Shown piece after piece: positions 1-6,977 of a stretch of DNA of 11,698 nucleotides. Under the pieces are notes generated by a model, which saw only the letters and a program-made list of their open reading frames with translations, had not been told where the DNA came from and did no database searches. The translations under genes were made by a program, and so were the position numbers. This stretch comes from Melioribacter sp. (GTDB lineage Bacteria; Bacteroidota; Ignavibacteria; Ignavibacteriales; Melioribacteraceae): contig JAENZU010000064.1 in the NCBI GenBank assembly GCA_016841125.1, positions 1 through 11,698 of the forward strand. Reading direction: 5' to 3'. Numbering within the stretch: the stretch's first letter is position 1; each line of letters starts with the position of its first letter.

Positions 1-144
1 AGCCTTTAATGGTCCGTCACCGATGCCTTCATATTTTTCATCAAAGCTGGGTAGATTTTTTAGTTTGGATAAAACATTAATCTGCTCATCTGCATTGGCT
101 AACTTCTCGCCGAATGCTTTCATGCTTTTATGTCTGGATTTCAC
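1..144 (-). CDS. arsS: Probable arsenosugar biosynthesis radical SAM protein ArsS, N-terminal part only
   Basis: Only the first 48 codons are in the window; the gene continues past position 1. ArsS is a radical SAM enzyme that adds a 5'-deoxyadenosyl group to methylated arsenic on the way to arsenosugars. The CxxxCxxC cluster motif would lie just beyond the edge and is not seen. The call rests on the flanking CPYC protein, which typically accompanies arsS, and on the visible N-terminus: a F-x-EKL start and a closing GPLKA, resembling the family's lead-in to the cluster loop (FPLKATGIE). I chose GTG at 144 because an AAAGG sits about 8 nt upstream; an in-frame ATG at 123 (MKAFGEKL) has no clear ribosome site. 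The gene starts 15 nt after the upstream stop, so the two are co-transcribed. The enzyme identity is inference until the rest is read. Confidence 0.6.
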   Translation of the reverse strand, partial: MKSRHKSMKAFGEKLANADEQINVLSKLKNLPSFDEKYEGIGDGPLKA

Positions 145-159
145 AGCAATTACCTTTCA

Positions 160-492
160 TCACATAGTTAATTTAGAATTTACATTTTTCATTTGAACGC
201 CGTGAACGAGAGATGCACCGCCGCGTATAGCACTTGCTACATGAATCGCCTCGGTCATCTGCTCAAGATCAGCGCCTTTTGATAAAGACTCCTGCGTATA
301 TGCATCAATACAATAAGGGCATTGAACAGCATGCGCAACCGCCAGCGCTATCAAAGCTTTTTCCCTTTCACTTAATGCACCTTCAGCAAATACTGCCCCG
401 TACCATTCACTAAATTTATTCCATAATTCGGGAGCGCCTTCACTCATTTCAGCAAACTTATTTAAATCTTTTGGTTTGTAGTAGGTTTCCAT
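160..492 (-). CDS. AhpD-like arsenosugar biosynthesis-associated peroxidase-like protein
   Basis: A 110-residue carboxymuconolactone decarboxylase/AhpD-fold protein. The redox pair is visible as Cys58-Pro-Tyr-Cys61, preceded by the helix AVAHAVQ and followed by a conserved glycine-rich stretch, AIRGGASLVHG, at 88-98. In AhpD-fold proteins the CxxC cysteines support thiol peroxidase or disulfide chemistry. The overall pattern (METYY start, EREKALIALAVAHAVQCPYC core, short C-terminus) closely resembles the small CMD-family protein that sits beside arsS in arsenosugar loci. Its exact biochemical role there is not established to my knowledge. The ATG is supported by AAAAGGG at 498-504, 5 nt away. 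The stop at 160-162 lies 15 nt from the GTG of the next gene. Both motif positions are cysteine, not selenocysteine. Family assignment is strong; the link to arsenic depends on the truncated neighbour. Confidence 0.88.
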   Translation of the reverse strand: METYYKPKDLNKFAEMSEGAPELWNKFSEWYGAVFAEGALSEREKALIALAVAHAVQCPYCIDAYTQESLSKGADLEQMTEAIHVASAIRGGASLVHGVQMKNVNSKLTM

Positions 493-514
493 TTTTTCCC
501 TTTTCTGATTTTCG

Positions 515-520
515 ATTATA
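515..520 (-). promoter_or_regulatory. Possible -10 element for the AhpD-like/arsS pair
   Basis: The minus strand reads a perfect TATAAT, ending 22 nt before the ATG at 492, which would leave a leader of about 15 nt containing the ribosome site. No good -35 lies 16-18 nt upstream (the best is AATCAA or CAATCA), as expected if an activator is needed or the match is chance. A second candidate further up is TTGACC (592-597) with TATGAT (567-572), but its 19-nt spacer is long. I see no convincing operator palindrome and no clear terminator in the 129-nt gap after the Rossmann gene, so read-through from the upstream operon remains possible. Confidence 0.4.
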
Positions 521-621
521 ATTTCGGTTACATCGTTTGATTGATTTTGACATTGAGTCTTAATTTATCATAATCCGGGTAAATTTTCAAAGGTCAATAT
601 TTTTCTCCCGTAAACAAAAGA

Positions 622-1275
622 CTAATATTTCTGCAATTGATCGGACTCGATTATGTTCTCTCCCGGCAAATCATTTTTTGAAAATTCAACCGCTGCAGAT
701 GCAACCTTTTCAGCATTAACTGCTTTATATTTTGATGGGATCAGAAAATCAAACGTCTTCATTAAAATTTTACCGAGCTTCTCACCTGACCTTTCCTCAC
801 CTCTCTTTCCGAGCAACATCGAAGGTCTGAGTATGGTGAGCGTCTTAAATTTTAATTCATGTAATGCAATTTCTACTTCCCCTTTAACGCGGTTATAGAA
901 TATTCTGGAATTAGCATCGGCACCCATTGAGGTAACGACAATAAAATGACTTGTTCCATTTTCTTTTGCAATCTCCGCAACGGAAACCGGATATTGATGA
1001 TCGACCTTGTAAAAGTTTAGTCTGGAACCTGCTTTTTTAATTGTTGTTCCGAGTGCACATATCACCACGTAAGTATCTATCAAATTTTTATGCTCGTGAA
1101 TTTTATCAAAATCAATTATGTGCTGATTTACTTTTGGAGTATTCAGTCCCGGAATTTCACGCCTTGTTAATAGTTCCACTCTCTCTATTTCATTATCATT
1201 AATTAACAGATCTAAGCATTTGGAGCCGACTAACCCGGTAGCACCAAGTAACAATACCGATTTACTTTTCTTCAT
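622..1275 (-). CDS. TIP30/HTATIP2-like NAD(P)-binding Rossmann-fold protein (atypical SDR)
   Basis: A 217-residue protein beginning with a beta strand and the dinucleotide-binding loop GATGLVG at 11-17. The strand-end motif ALGTTIKKAGS (74-84), Ser116 in VVTSMGAD, and Tyr127-x3-Lys131 (YNRVK) give a plausible SDR catalytic triad. The later LRPSMLLG (149-156) is typical of the TIP30/YwnB-like atypical SDRs. The substrate is unknown; bacterial members are mostly uncharacterised and may act as oxidoreductases or redox sensors. There is no signal peptide, so it is cytoplasmic. The ATG lies one base after the stop of the Ntn hydrolase gene and has no Shine-Dalgarno, so translation probably depends on coupling. 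It is the last gene of the five-gene operon. Family confidence is high; function in this operon is unknown. Confidence 0.85.
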   Translation of the reverse strand: MKKSKSVLLLGATGLVGSKCLDLLINDNEIERVELLTRREIPGLNTPKVNQHIIDFDKIHEHKNLIDTYVVICALGTTIKKAGSRLNFYKVDHQYPVSVAEIAKENGTSHFIVVTSMGADANSRIFYNRVKGEVEIALHELKFKTLTILRPSMLLGKRGEERSGEKLGKILMKTFDFLIPSKYKAVNAEKVASAAVEFSKNDLPGENIIESDQLQKY

Positions 1276-1276
1276 A

Positions 1277-2536
1277 TTAAAATTCGTTTAAATCTAATTG
1301 CCAATGTTGTATTAATTTATTCAGCTCATTTTCGACCATTGAATTTATCTCGGTATAAAAAGATGAAATCTTTAGCTTATCCATTCCGCCGGAACGCCAT
1401 TTGTCAAAATTACGTTCGGTAAGTTTAATCACTTCATTTTCAATCGGCATAAGCTTCTGCATAAAACCATCTTCTTCATCATTTAATAATTTTGTGACGT
1501 TAATGTAGCGGTAACCGGAACCCCGTTCTATCGGGAAACATTTTTTTTTCAAAGCAAGTGAGAAACTGCATAAGGGTGAATTACCCGAACCGTTATCGAC
1601 TACTAGTTTTGGCAAGTTGTCTCCGCCGCTTACCCAAACCGGCATTGCCACGGTACAGAGCGGAAAGCCGATAAGTCCCCAAAGTGTTGCATATTCGGGA
1701 GATTCATCAGGTCTAACGCCTTTAACCACAATGGTTGAGACTGATGAATTTCTGGGAATGAAATCTGTAAAGCTTACGAAGTTTGATCTCTCACCGGAAA
1801 ATTCTGAGTAAGTTTCACTTAAGTCTACTCCTGTAAGTGAATGTTTTAGTGAACGACTTACAGACTGCAGCAAAAATCTGTAGTCCAAATTATTTTCAGC
1901 AACAGCCTGGTAAAAAAGATCCTCAGCATTTTGATATCTGATATAACCATATCCATCATTTCGCTGACTGCTGAATGAATAGTTGGTGCGTATAATGTAA
2001 CCGAACGGTGCGACGGCAGGATCGTTAGCATCAATAATTTTAAAATGAAAATTATTAGTTTCGAAATAAGCGGCGCCCACTTTTGCATCGATAACACCAA
2101 AGTTTGCTTCAACACCGAGAGGTTTGGGTAATTCTTTCAGTAAAGCTTCAAAGTCATCAACTGTAGCGCACCGCTGAAGCGCAAGTATCATAATAACACC
2201 TTCCTGATCAACAAGCCTTGTAGTATCTTCGAGGTCTTTAAAATTGTATGATGCGGAATTCATTATCGCGAATCCGGCACTATTGACTCCGCCCCAAACT
2301 TCTTTACCTTCGCTGTCAACAGAATTTACCAAGCCGATGTAATCAAAATCTCCGTCCGTAAAATAGACAAGCCGGTTATCTTCAAAATTTGAATCACGGT
2401 GCTTAAGCAGCAATGGTCGTCCGTCAACAGTAAATTTGCCCGAGACAATTGCGGTTGTGCAGCTATAATATTCTAAATTAAACAATAAATTAATAACTAA
2501 AAAAATAATGATAGATTTCATGTTAAGCTTTATCAT
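1277..2536 (-). CDS. Exported Ntn hydrolase, C45/acyl-CoA:6-APA acyltransferase-like family
   Basis: A 419-residue protein with an N-terminal export signal (Lys3, Lys7, then hydrophobic 9-21) directly followed by the likely nucleophile, Cys26, in SCTTAIVSGK. The next conserved block, GRPLLLKHRD (39-48), carries the Arg47-Asp48 pair typical of choloylglycine-hydrolase/C45-like Ntn enzymes. Later blocks NSAGFAIMN and NFGVIDAKVGAAYFET match the family core. Family members hydrolyse or transfer amide bonds (N-acyl amino acids, penicillins, bile salts); no substrate can be read from sequence here. It probably acts in the periplasm or at the envelope. I chose ATG 2536 because AGGAG precedes it by 9 nt; ATG 2554 lies upstream of that site and ATG 2521 has none near it. 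The start overlaps the antiporter gene by 14 nt, implying coupled translation. A run of nine A on the coding strand (1541-1549) encodes Lys-Lys-Lys. Confidence 0.85.
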   Translation of the reverse strand: MIKLNMKSIIIFLVINLLFNLEYYSCTTAIVSGKFTVDGRPLLLKHRDSNFEDNRLVYFTDGDFDYIGLVNSVDSEGKEVWGGVNSAGFAIMNSASYNFKDLEDTTRLVDQEGVIMILALQRCATVDDFEALLKELPKPLGVEANFGVIDAKVGAAYFETNNFHFKIIDANDPAVAPFGYIIRTNYSFSSQRNDGYGYIRYQNAEDLFYQAVAENNLDYRFLLQSVSRSLKHSLTGVDLSETYSEFSGERSNFVSFTDFIPRNSSVSTIVVKGVRPDESPEYATLWGLIGFPLCTVAMPVWVSGGDNLPKLVVDNGSGNSPLCSFSLALKKKCFPIERGSGYRYINVTKLLNDEEDGFMQKLMPIENEVIKLTERNFDKWRSGGMDKLKISSFYTEINSMVENELNKLIQHWQLDLNEF

Positions 2537-4541
2537 CGGGAATATCTCCTTCATTTAGAGAGTTTGATGTAAACATTGCCGAGAGTTCCTGCACTTTGTC
2601 GTGCTTAACTATAATGAACAATGTATCCCCCTTTTCAATTTTTTCATCTCCGCCGGGGTTCGAAATTAATTTATCATTTCTTTTTATTGCAAGAATGGTA
2701 GCCTGACACTTTTTTCGGAAGTCGGCTTCTATAAAAGTATTGCCGATCAGCGGACATTTTTCATCAACAAAAAATGTGACCAATTCTAACTCGGGAAAGT
2801 GAAGTTTGAGTCCGGGGAAAGGAGTTCTCTCCTTTGGTAAATGGCGGAACATACCGTAATCGCCGGAACGGATTTCATCAACAAACTTTTCAATCTCATT
2901 GCGAGGTACAAGATATTTTGACAGCACACGAGTGAAAATTTCAACAGAAGTTTCAAATTCTTCGGGGATAACTTCATCAACTCCAAGCGCCAGCAGATTG
3001 TTCATTTCGGTTATATACCTTGTACGCACAATCAAATAAATATCCCGGTTAATATTTTTAATGTTGTAAACAATTTGCTGAGTAGCGGCGGGATCATTTA
3101 TAGCAATAACGGCAATACGCGCTTTTTCAATCTGTGCTATATGTAAAATTTCTTCGTTTACCGCATCGCCGTAATAAATCGGCAGCCCGGTCATTCTTTC
3201 TTTTTTCACTGTTTCGGGATTCATCTCCAAAATGATAAAGGGTATTTTTGCGGTCTGTGCGGCAAGTGCTAAATTTCTGCCGTTTATTCCGAATCCTATT
3301 ATTATTAAGTGATCATTGAGTTTTAATTTTTCGTCTGCCGTTGTTTCTTCCTGCTTCTTTGCAAATCTCTTGAATAATTTTAGTCCCGCCGCTTTAGCAG
3401 CAATTCCTGGAGATACTGAAATTAGAACGGGAGTTAATGCCATGGTAAATATTGATATAGCAAGAAAGAGTTGATAACTGCTGCCGTTTAGGAAGCCGTA
3501 ATCCAAACCGAATTTTGCTAATATAAAAGAGAACTCACCGACTTGCCCTAAACCCAGACCGACTATAATTGCTGTACGGATTGAATAGCCGAGAATAAGT
3601 GAGGCTGCTCCGGCAATTAAACTTTTAGAGAAGATAACTACTACGGTAACTATTAAAACGATGCCAATGTTTTGCAGAGCATATTCAAAATTTAGCAGCA
3701 TACCGATTGAAACAAAAAAGAAACTTGTGAAGACATCCCGGAACGGCAAAATATTTCCGAGCGCTTGATGATTGTATTCCGATTCTGATATAATTAATCC
3801 GGCAAGGAATGCGCCAAGTGCGAGCGAGAGTCCTATTGCCGAAGTTAGCCAGACAACACCGAAACAAATTGCAAATATCCCGATCAAAAATATTTCGCGG
3901 CTTTTGATCTTTGCAATTTGATACATTAGTTGAGGTATTAAATATTTAGCTCCGAGTATTACAAAAGCAATAACTCCGATACCCTTCAAACCCAACAGCA
4001 GCAGAGCCTCTAATAGGTTACCTCCTTTTCCCGCCAAGATAGGAGTAAGCAGCATCATCGGAACAATAACTATATCCTGAAAAATAAGTATCGCCAGCAT
4101 TATTCTTCCGTGCGGCGTGCCAATCTCTCCTCTGTCATTATATACTTTCAATACAATTGCGGTACTGCTTAGAGCTACTAGAAAGCCTATGAATATTAGC
4201 TCATTCGAATTTTCAGAAAACCCGACAGCAGCAAATGCTATTACAGTAATTGTAATAATAACTTGAAATGTACCGCCGATTAAGACGGGCTTCTTTAACT
4301 TTAATATTTCTTTAAATGAAAACTCTATGCCGATGGTAAATAAGAGAAGAAGAATCCCGACTTCGGCAAGCAGCTCAACTTCGTGCACGGAATAGACTAG
4401 TCCTAAACCATACGGGCCTGTTAGAATACCGGTAAATAAAAAACCGATTATGGACGGTATCTTCAGTTTGTTGAAGAGGAAGATTACAACAATTGATAGT
4501 CCGAAAATTATTACGATATCGTTGAGTATTTTTAATTCCAT
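2523..4541 (-). CDS. Kef-type monovalent cation:proton antiporter (CPA2) with RCK domains
   Basis: A 672-residue inner-membrane protein. Residues 1-385 form the Na+/H+-exchanger domain with about 12 hydrophobic segments, including ALSSTAIVLKV (123-133), the ion-site-like FQDIVIVP (Gln155-Asp156) and a membrane lysine (Lys307 in FSKSL). Residues 410-530 are a TrkA-N/RCK Rossmann domain with G416-F-G-I-N-G421 and the acidic residue Glu439 expected for NAD binding. Residues about 575-655 are a TrkA-C regulatory domain. The architecture matches KefB/KefC-type K+ efflux/H+ uptake systems gated by nucleotide, though glutathione control as in E. coli cannot be assumed. The ATG lies 9 nt after the response-regulator stop, and the 3' end contains the ribosome site and start of the Ntn hydrolase. 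Length is normal for the family and no damage is seen. The transported ion (K+ or Na+) is inferred. Confidence 0.92.
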   Translation of the reverse strand: MELKILNDIVIIFGLSIVVIFLFNKLKIPSIIGFLFTGILTGPYGLGLVYSVHEVELLAEVGILLLLFTIGIEFSFKEILKLKKPVLIGGTFQVIITITVIAFAAVGFSENSNELIFIGFLVALSSTAIVLKVYNDRGEIGTPHGRIMLAILIFQDIVIVPMMLLTPILAGKGGNLLEALLLLGLKGIGVIAFVILGAKYLIPQLMYQIAKIKSREIFLIGIFAICFGVVWLTSAIGLSLALGAFLAGLIISESEYNHQALGNILPFRDVFTSFFFVSIGMLLNFEYALQNIGIVLIVTVVVIFSKSLIAGAASLILGYSIRTAIIVGLGLGQVGEFSFILAKFGLDYGFLNGSSYQLFLAISIFTMALTPVLISVSPGIAAKAAGLKLFKRFAKKQEETTADEKLKLNDHLIIIGFGINGRNLALAAQTAKIPFIILEMNPETVKKERMTGLPIYYGDAVNEEILHIAQIEKARIAVIAINDPAATQQIVYNIKNINRDIYLIVRTRYITEMNNLLALGVDEVIPEEFETSVEIFTRVLSKYLVPRNEIEKFVDEIRSGDYGMFRHLPKERTPFPGLKLHFPELELVTFFVDEKCPLIGNTFIEADFRKKCQATILAIKRNDKLISNPGGDEKIEKGDTLFIIVKHDKVQELSAMFTSNSLNEGDIPDDKA
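2546..2550 (-). promoter_or_regulatory. Shine-Dalgarno inside the antiporter gene that sets the hydrolase start
   Basis: The minus strand reads AGGAG here, within the last codons of the antiporter gene, 9 nt before ATG 2536. It is one of the clearer ribosome sites in a window where many starts have weak ones. It argues against the longer reading from 2554, in which AGGAG would lie inside the first codons. It also supports ribosome hand-over between the two genes. Confidence 0.65.
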
Positions 4542-4550
4542 ATATACTTT

Positions 4551-5240
4551 CTACGAGATAAGTTTATAGCCTATTCCATGAACGGTTAAAATTATTTTAG
4601 GATGATTTGGATCTTGTTCAATTTTTTGGCGCAGCTTTAGAATAAAATTATCAATAGTTCTTGAAGTAGTAAAAACGTCTTCCCCCCAAATACCGTTCAG
4701 AAGCTGATCCCTGCTGACAGTGTTATTTTTATGTTCGTACAAATATTTAAGTATCTCAAATTCTTTGTAAGAAAGTGAAACAGCCTCACCTTCGGTTTCG
4801 GCATTGTATGTTTCGAAATTCAAATTCAATTTACCGATGGAAGTTGCAGTTGTATCAGAGGTAGAATCCCCGGATCGCTCACTCCTTCTCATAATTGCTT
4901 TAATGCGTGCCAGCAGTTCGCGGAGACTAAAAGGTTTAGTGATATAGTCGTCCGCCCCCAGCTCAAGCCCCAGCACTTTATCTATTTCTTCTCCTTTAGC
5001 GGTAAGTAATATTATGGGTGTTTTAACTCCCTTACTGCGTGCGGTTTTGCAGACGTCAAAACCTGACATACCGGGAAGCATAACATCCAGAATTACTAAA
5101 TCGAAATTTCCTTCTAGTATTTTCTGCAGACCAAGTTTGCCGTTATCGGCATAATCAACTTCATATCCTTCAAACTCAAGGTTATCAACCAATCCCATTC
5201 TCATACTGGGTTCGTCTTCAACTACTAATATTTTTGCCAT
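4551..5240 (-). CDS. OmpR/PhoB-family response regulator
   Basis: A 229-residue two-domain regulator. The receiver (about 3-117) shows Glu8/Asp9, phospho-acceptor Asp52 in VILDVMLPG, Thr80 and Lys102 in YITKPF, so all conserved active-site residues are present. A short Ser/Thr-rich linker (120-134) leads to a winged-helix DNA-binding domain (about 136-229) with LSYKEFEIL, the recognition-helix region SRTIDNFILKLRQKIE, and the terminal wing GIGYKL. It should be phosphorylated by the kinase encoded 14 nt upstream and bind direct-repeat DNA as a dimer. An AAAAGGTG lies 7 nt before the ATG. The antiporter gene starts 9 nt after its stop, so antiporter, hydrolase and Rossmann genes are its nearest likely targets, possibly through autoregulation of the operon. 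No direct-repeat operator could be identified. Confidence 0.95.
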   Translation of the reverse strand: MAKILVVEDEPSMRMGLVDNLEFEGYEVDYADNGKLGLQKILEGNFDLVILDVMLPGMSGFDVCKTARSKGVKTPIILLTAKGEEIDKVLGLELGADDYITKPFSLRELLARIKAIMRRSERSGDSTSDTTATSIGKLNLNFETYNAETEGEAVSLSYKEFEILKYLYEHKNNTVSRDQLLNGIWGEDVFTTSRTIDNFILKLRQKIEQDPNHPKIILTVHGIGYKLIS

Positions 5241-5254
5241 TTCATAACACCTTT

Positions 5255-6808
5255 TTAACTTTTAGTGATAGGGAAAAGCAATCGAACGCTTGTACCTTCG
5301 CCTAATTTACTTTGCAACTCTATTTTACCTTTATGTGCATCTACAATATGCTTAACTAGAGAGAGTCCTAATCCGGTTCCCTTTGTTTCGTGAACCAATC
5401 CCGATTGAACCCGGAAAAATTTATCGAATATTTTTTTTTGATTTTCCTCCGAAATCCCGATCCCGAAATCTCTGACTTCAAAATAAACATTTTGATCACT
5501 CGTGCCGGTTTTTATTTCGATCATTTTTTTATCGCCGCTGTATTTAACGGCATTATCCAGAACATTTATAAATGCTTCGGCAACAGCTTCTCCGTCAAGT
5601 TTTACCGTGGGCAGTGTATTATCTTTATTCACCGAATATTCAAACCCCTTACTATGCAAGTGAAAATCATAAGTCCCCGTTACTTTGTCAACAACATCAT
5701 TAAGATTAACCGGGTTAAAATTGAATACTCTTTTACCTGCTTCCATTCTCGAGAAATTTAAAATTGAATTTACAATTCGGCTTAGTCTGTTTGCTTCCTG
5801 ACTGATGATTGTATAATACTCTTTTTTCTTTTCTTCAGATTTAGCTCTTCCCAACTCCAAAGTTTCGGCAAACATCGTAATCAGCGCCAATGGCGTGCGT
5901 AATTCATGAGATACATTCGAAACAAAATCACTTTTGATCTGGGCTAATTCGACTTCTTTTTTTATTGTTCTGAACACTACAATAACTCCGATAATTAGTA
6001 CAATCCCAACCAGCGACAACATTAGAATATTCTCACCTTGCCTCTCGTTTACAAGGCTGTCGATAGTTCTTCCCTTCAGTAAAATTCCCAGAGAAAAATT
6101 GGGGATAAGCCAAAGTGATTTTTTTTGCTGAACTTGAAGACCCCCCATTTCCTCGGTGGAATAAACTGCCTGCCCGGTAATATCGTTTACCACATTAATG
6201 ATGAATTTTTCTTGAGCAGATGATTGCAGTTTAGGACGAAGATATTCATCAACAAAAACAATGGGTCGAATTACCATTCCTACAATTAAATAATTTTCTT
6301 TTGAAAGTTGTGCAAGAAAGACTAGGGTTTTACTTCCTGGGGTATCTGCTTCGTCAACAGGTTCAATTTTTCTATAACCGCCTCTTTTATAAGTGCGGAG
6401 CTTGTTTATATTTTCCTTATTGGCGTCAATAATTTTTACCGCATTTATTCGAACAGAATCGGAGCCTTTAATTCCGTAAAAATTAATTTCGGGCTTTTCC
6501 GTTTCCTTAACTGAAAAAATATAATTGATAGCTGTGTTGCTGCTTGCAAAGCTATCCAACATTGCTTTAGACTCTGGTATATCATTCCTTTGGATTATCT
6601 CTTCAATATCGCCTGCCCAATTGCTAACAATATCTTCAGAAGATTGATTAACGGAAAATAGGATTGATTCAAGTTGATCGCCGTATATTTTTCTTATTAC
6701 AGCTTCGTCTTCATTTAATGTTGAAAGTTGATAGGTTATAAAAATGATTACGGGAAGCAGGATAATCAGAAATAAAATTAAACCTATTTTTCTCACAGTT
6801 CGATTCAT
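5255..6808 (-). CDS. Membrane sensor histidine kinase with uncharacterised extracytoplasmic domain
   Basis: A 517-residue kinase. TM1 covers about 7-28 and TM2 about 261-279, enclosing a 230-residue extracytoplasmic region that I do not recognise at sequence level. TM2 is followed after only about 10 residues by the HisKA helix, with no room for a HAMP domain. His301 in SHELRTP is the phospho-accepting residue. The ATPase domain shows the N box (NVLDNAVKY, Asn415/Asn419), G1 box (DFGIGI, 447-452), F box (FDKFF, 461-465) and G2 box (GTGLGL, 477-482), so the catalytic core is intact. The order kinase then regulator is the reverse of the commoner arrangement. The ATG at 6808 has only a weak AAAGAAA upstream. 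It is the first gene of the operon, behind a 169-nt spacer after alaS. An A9 run on the coding strand (5431-5439) lies in the NQKKIF region. The signal is unknown; an envelope or ion cue is plausible from context. Confidence 0.93.
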   Translation of the reverse strand: MNRTVRKIGLILFLIILLPVIIFITYQLSTLNEDEAVIRKIYGDQLESILFSVNQSSEDIVSNWAGDIEEIIQRNDIPESKAMLDSFASSNTAINYIFSVKETEKPEINFYGIKGSDSVRINAVKIIDANKENINKLRTYKRGGYRKIEPVDEADTPGSKTLVFLAQLSKENYLIVGMVIRPIVFVDEYLRPKLQSSAQEKFIINVVNDITGQAVYSTEEMGGLQVQQKKSLWLIPNFSLGILLKGRTIDSLVNERQGENILMLSLVGIVLIIGVIVVFRTIKKEVELAQIKSDFVSNVSHELRTPLALITMFAETLELGRAKSEEKKKEYYTIISQEANRLSRIVNSILNFSRMEAGKRVFNFNPVNLNDVVDKVTGTYDFHLHSKGFEYSVNKDNTLPTVKLDGEAVAEAFINVLDNAVKYSGDKKMIEIKTGTSDQNVYFEVRDFGIGISEENQKKIFDKFFRVQSGLVHETKGTGLGLSLVKHIVDAHKGKIELQSKLGEGTSVRLLFPITKS

Positions 6809-6844
6809 TGAATACAGTTTCTTTAGTTATGCGGAAAATATTAA

Positions 6845-6873
6845 AAATTAATCTGAAATTCTGTCCGGGTCAA
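6845..6873 (-). promoter_or_regulatory. Weak candidate promoter for the kinase operon
   Basis: On the minus strand TTGACC (6868-6873) stands 17 nt before TAATTT (6845-6850), about 35 nt upstream of the kinase ATG. The -35 half is good and the -10 half is poor (3 of 6). The -35 hexamer overlaps the loop and right arm of the hairpin at 6860-6886, which would be odd if that hairpin terminates transcription. This is the best promoter-like pair I found in the spacer and could be chance. Confidence 0.25.
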
Positions 6874-6886
6874 TAAACCCGGCAGA
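6860..6886 (-). other. GC-rich inverted repeat between alaS and the kinase operon
   Basis: CCGGGT (6865-6870) and ACCCGG (6877-6882) form a perfect 6-bp stem around a 6-nt loop. Outer TCTG/CAGA adds 4 bp beyond one bulged T (6864). On the minus strand it is followed by AATTTC and then an AT-rich stretch, with no immediate T-run, so it is a poor intrinsic terminator. It lies about 50 nt before the kinase start and could be a leader structure, a backup terminator for alaS, or a protein-binding palindrome. Confidence 0.5.
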
Positions 6887-6939
6887 CTGCACAGGGAATG
6901 AACTTTTAAATTTTTAGAATACTTAGTAAAGAATAAAGC

Positions 6940-6969
6940 AGCACATTGGAATAGCAGCAATAATGTGCT
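6940..6969 (-). terminator. Possible alaS transcription terminator
   Basis: AGCACATT (6940-6947) and AATGTGCT (6962-6969) form a perfect 8-bp stem with a 14-nt loop, beginning 8 nt after the alaS stop codon on the minus strand. The downstream side reads GCTTTATTCTTTA, a broken rather than continuous T-tract; the seven Ts lie on the wrong side of the stem. It could act as a weak terminator or a 3'-end stabilising hairpin. Confidence 0.45.
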
Positions 6970-6977
6970 TAAAAAAA

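Noticed and set aside
567..597. TTGACC / TATGAT as the promoter of the AhpD-like gene
   Set aside because: The 19-nt spacer is long and a perfect TATAAT lies nearer the gene; kept only as an alternative.
2519..2554. Starting the Ntn hydrolase at ATG 2554 or ATG 2521
   Set aside because: AGGAG at 2546-2550 fits ATG 2536 with 9-nt spacing; the other two have no suitable ribosome site.
5390..5761. A 123-codon plus-strand frame inside the kinase gene
   Set aside because: It is antisense to the intact ATPase domain of the histidine kinase, with no motif of its own.
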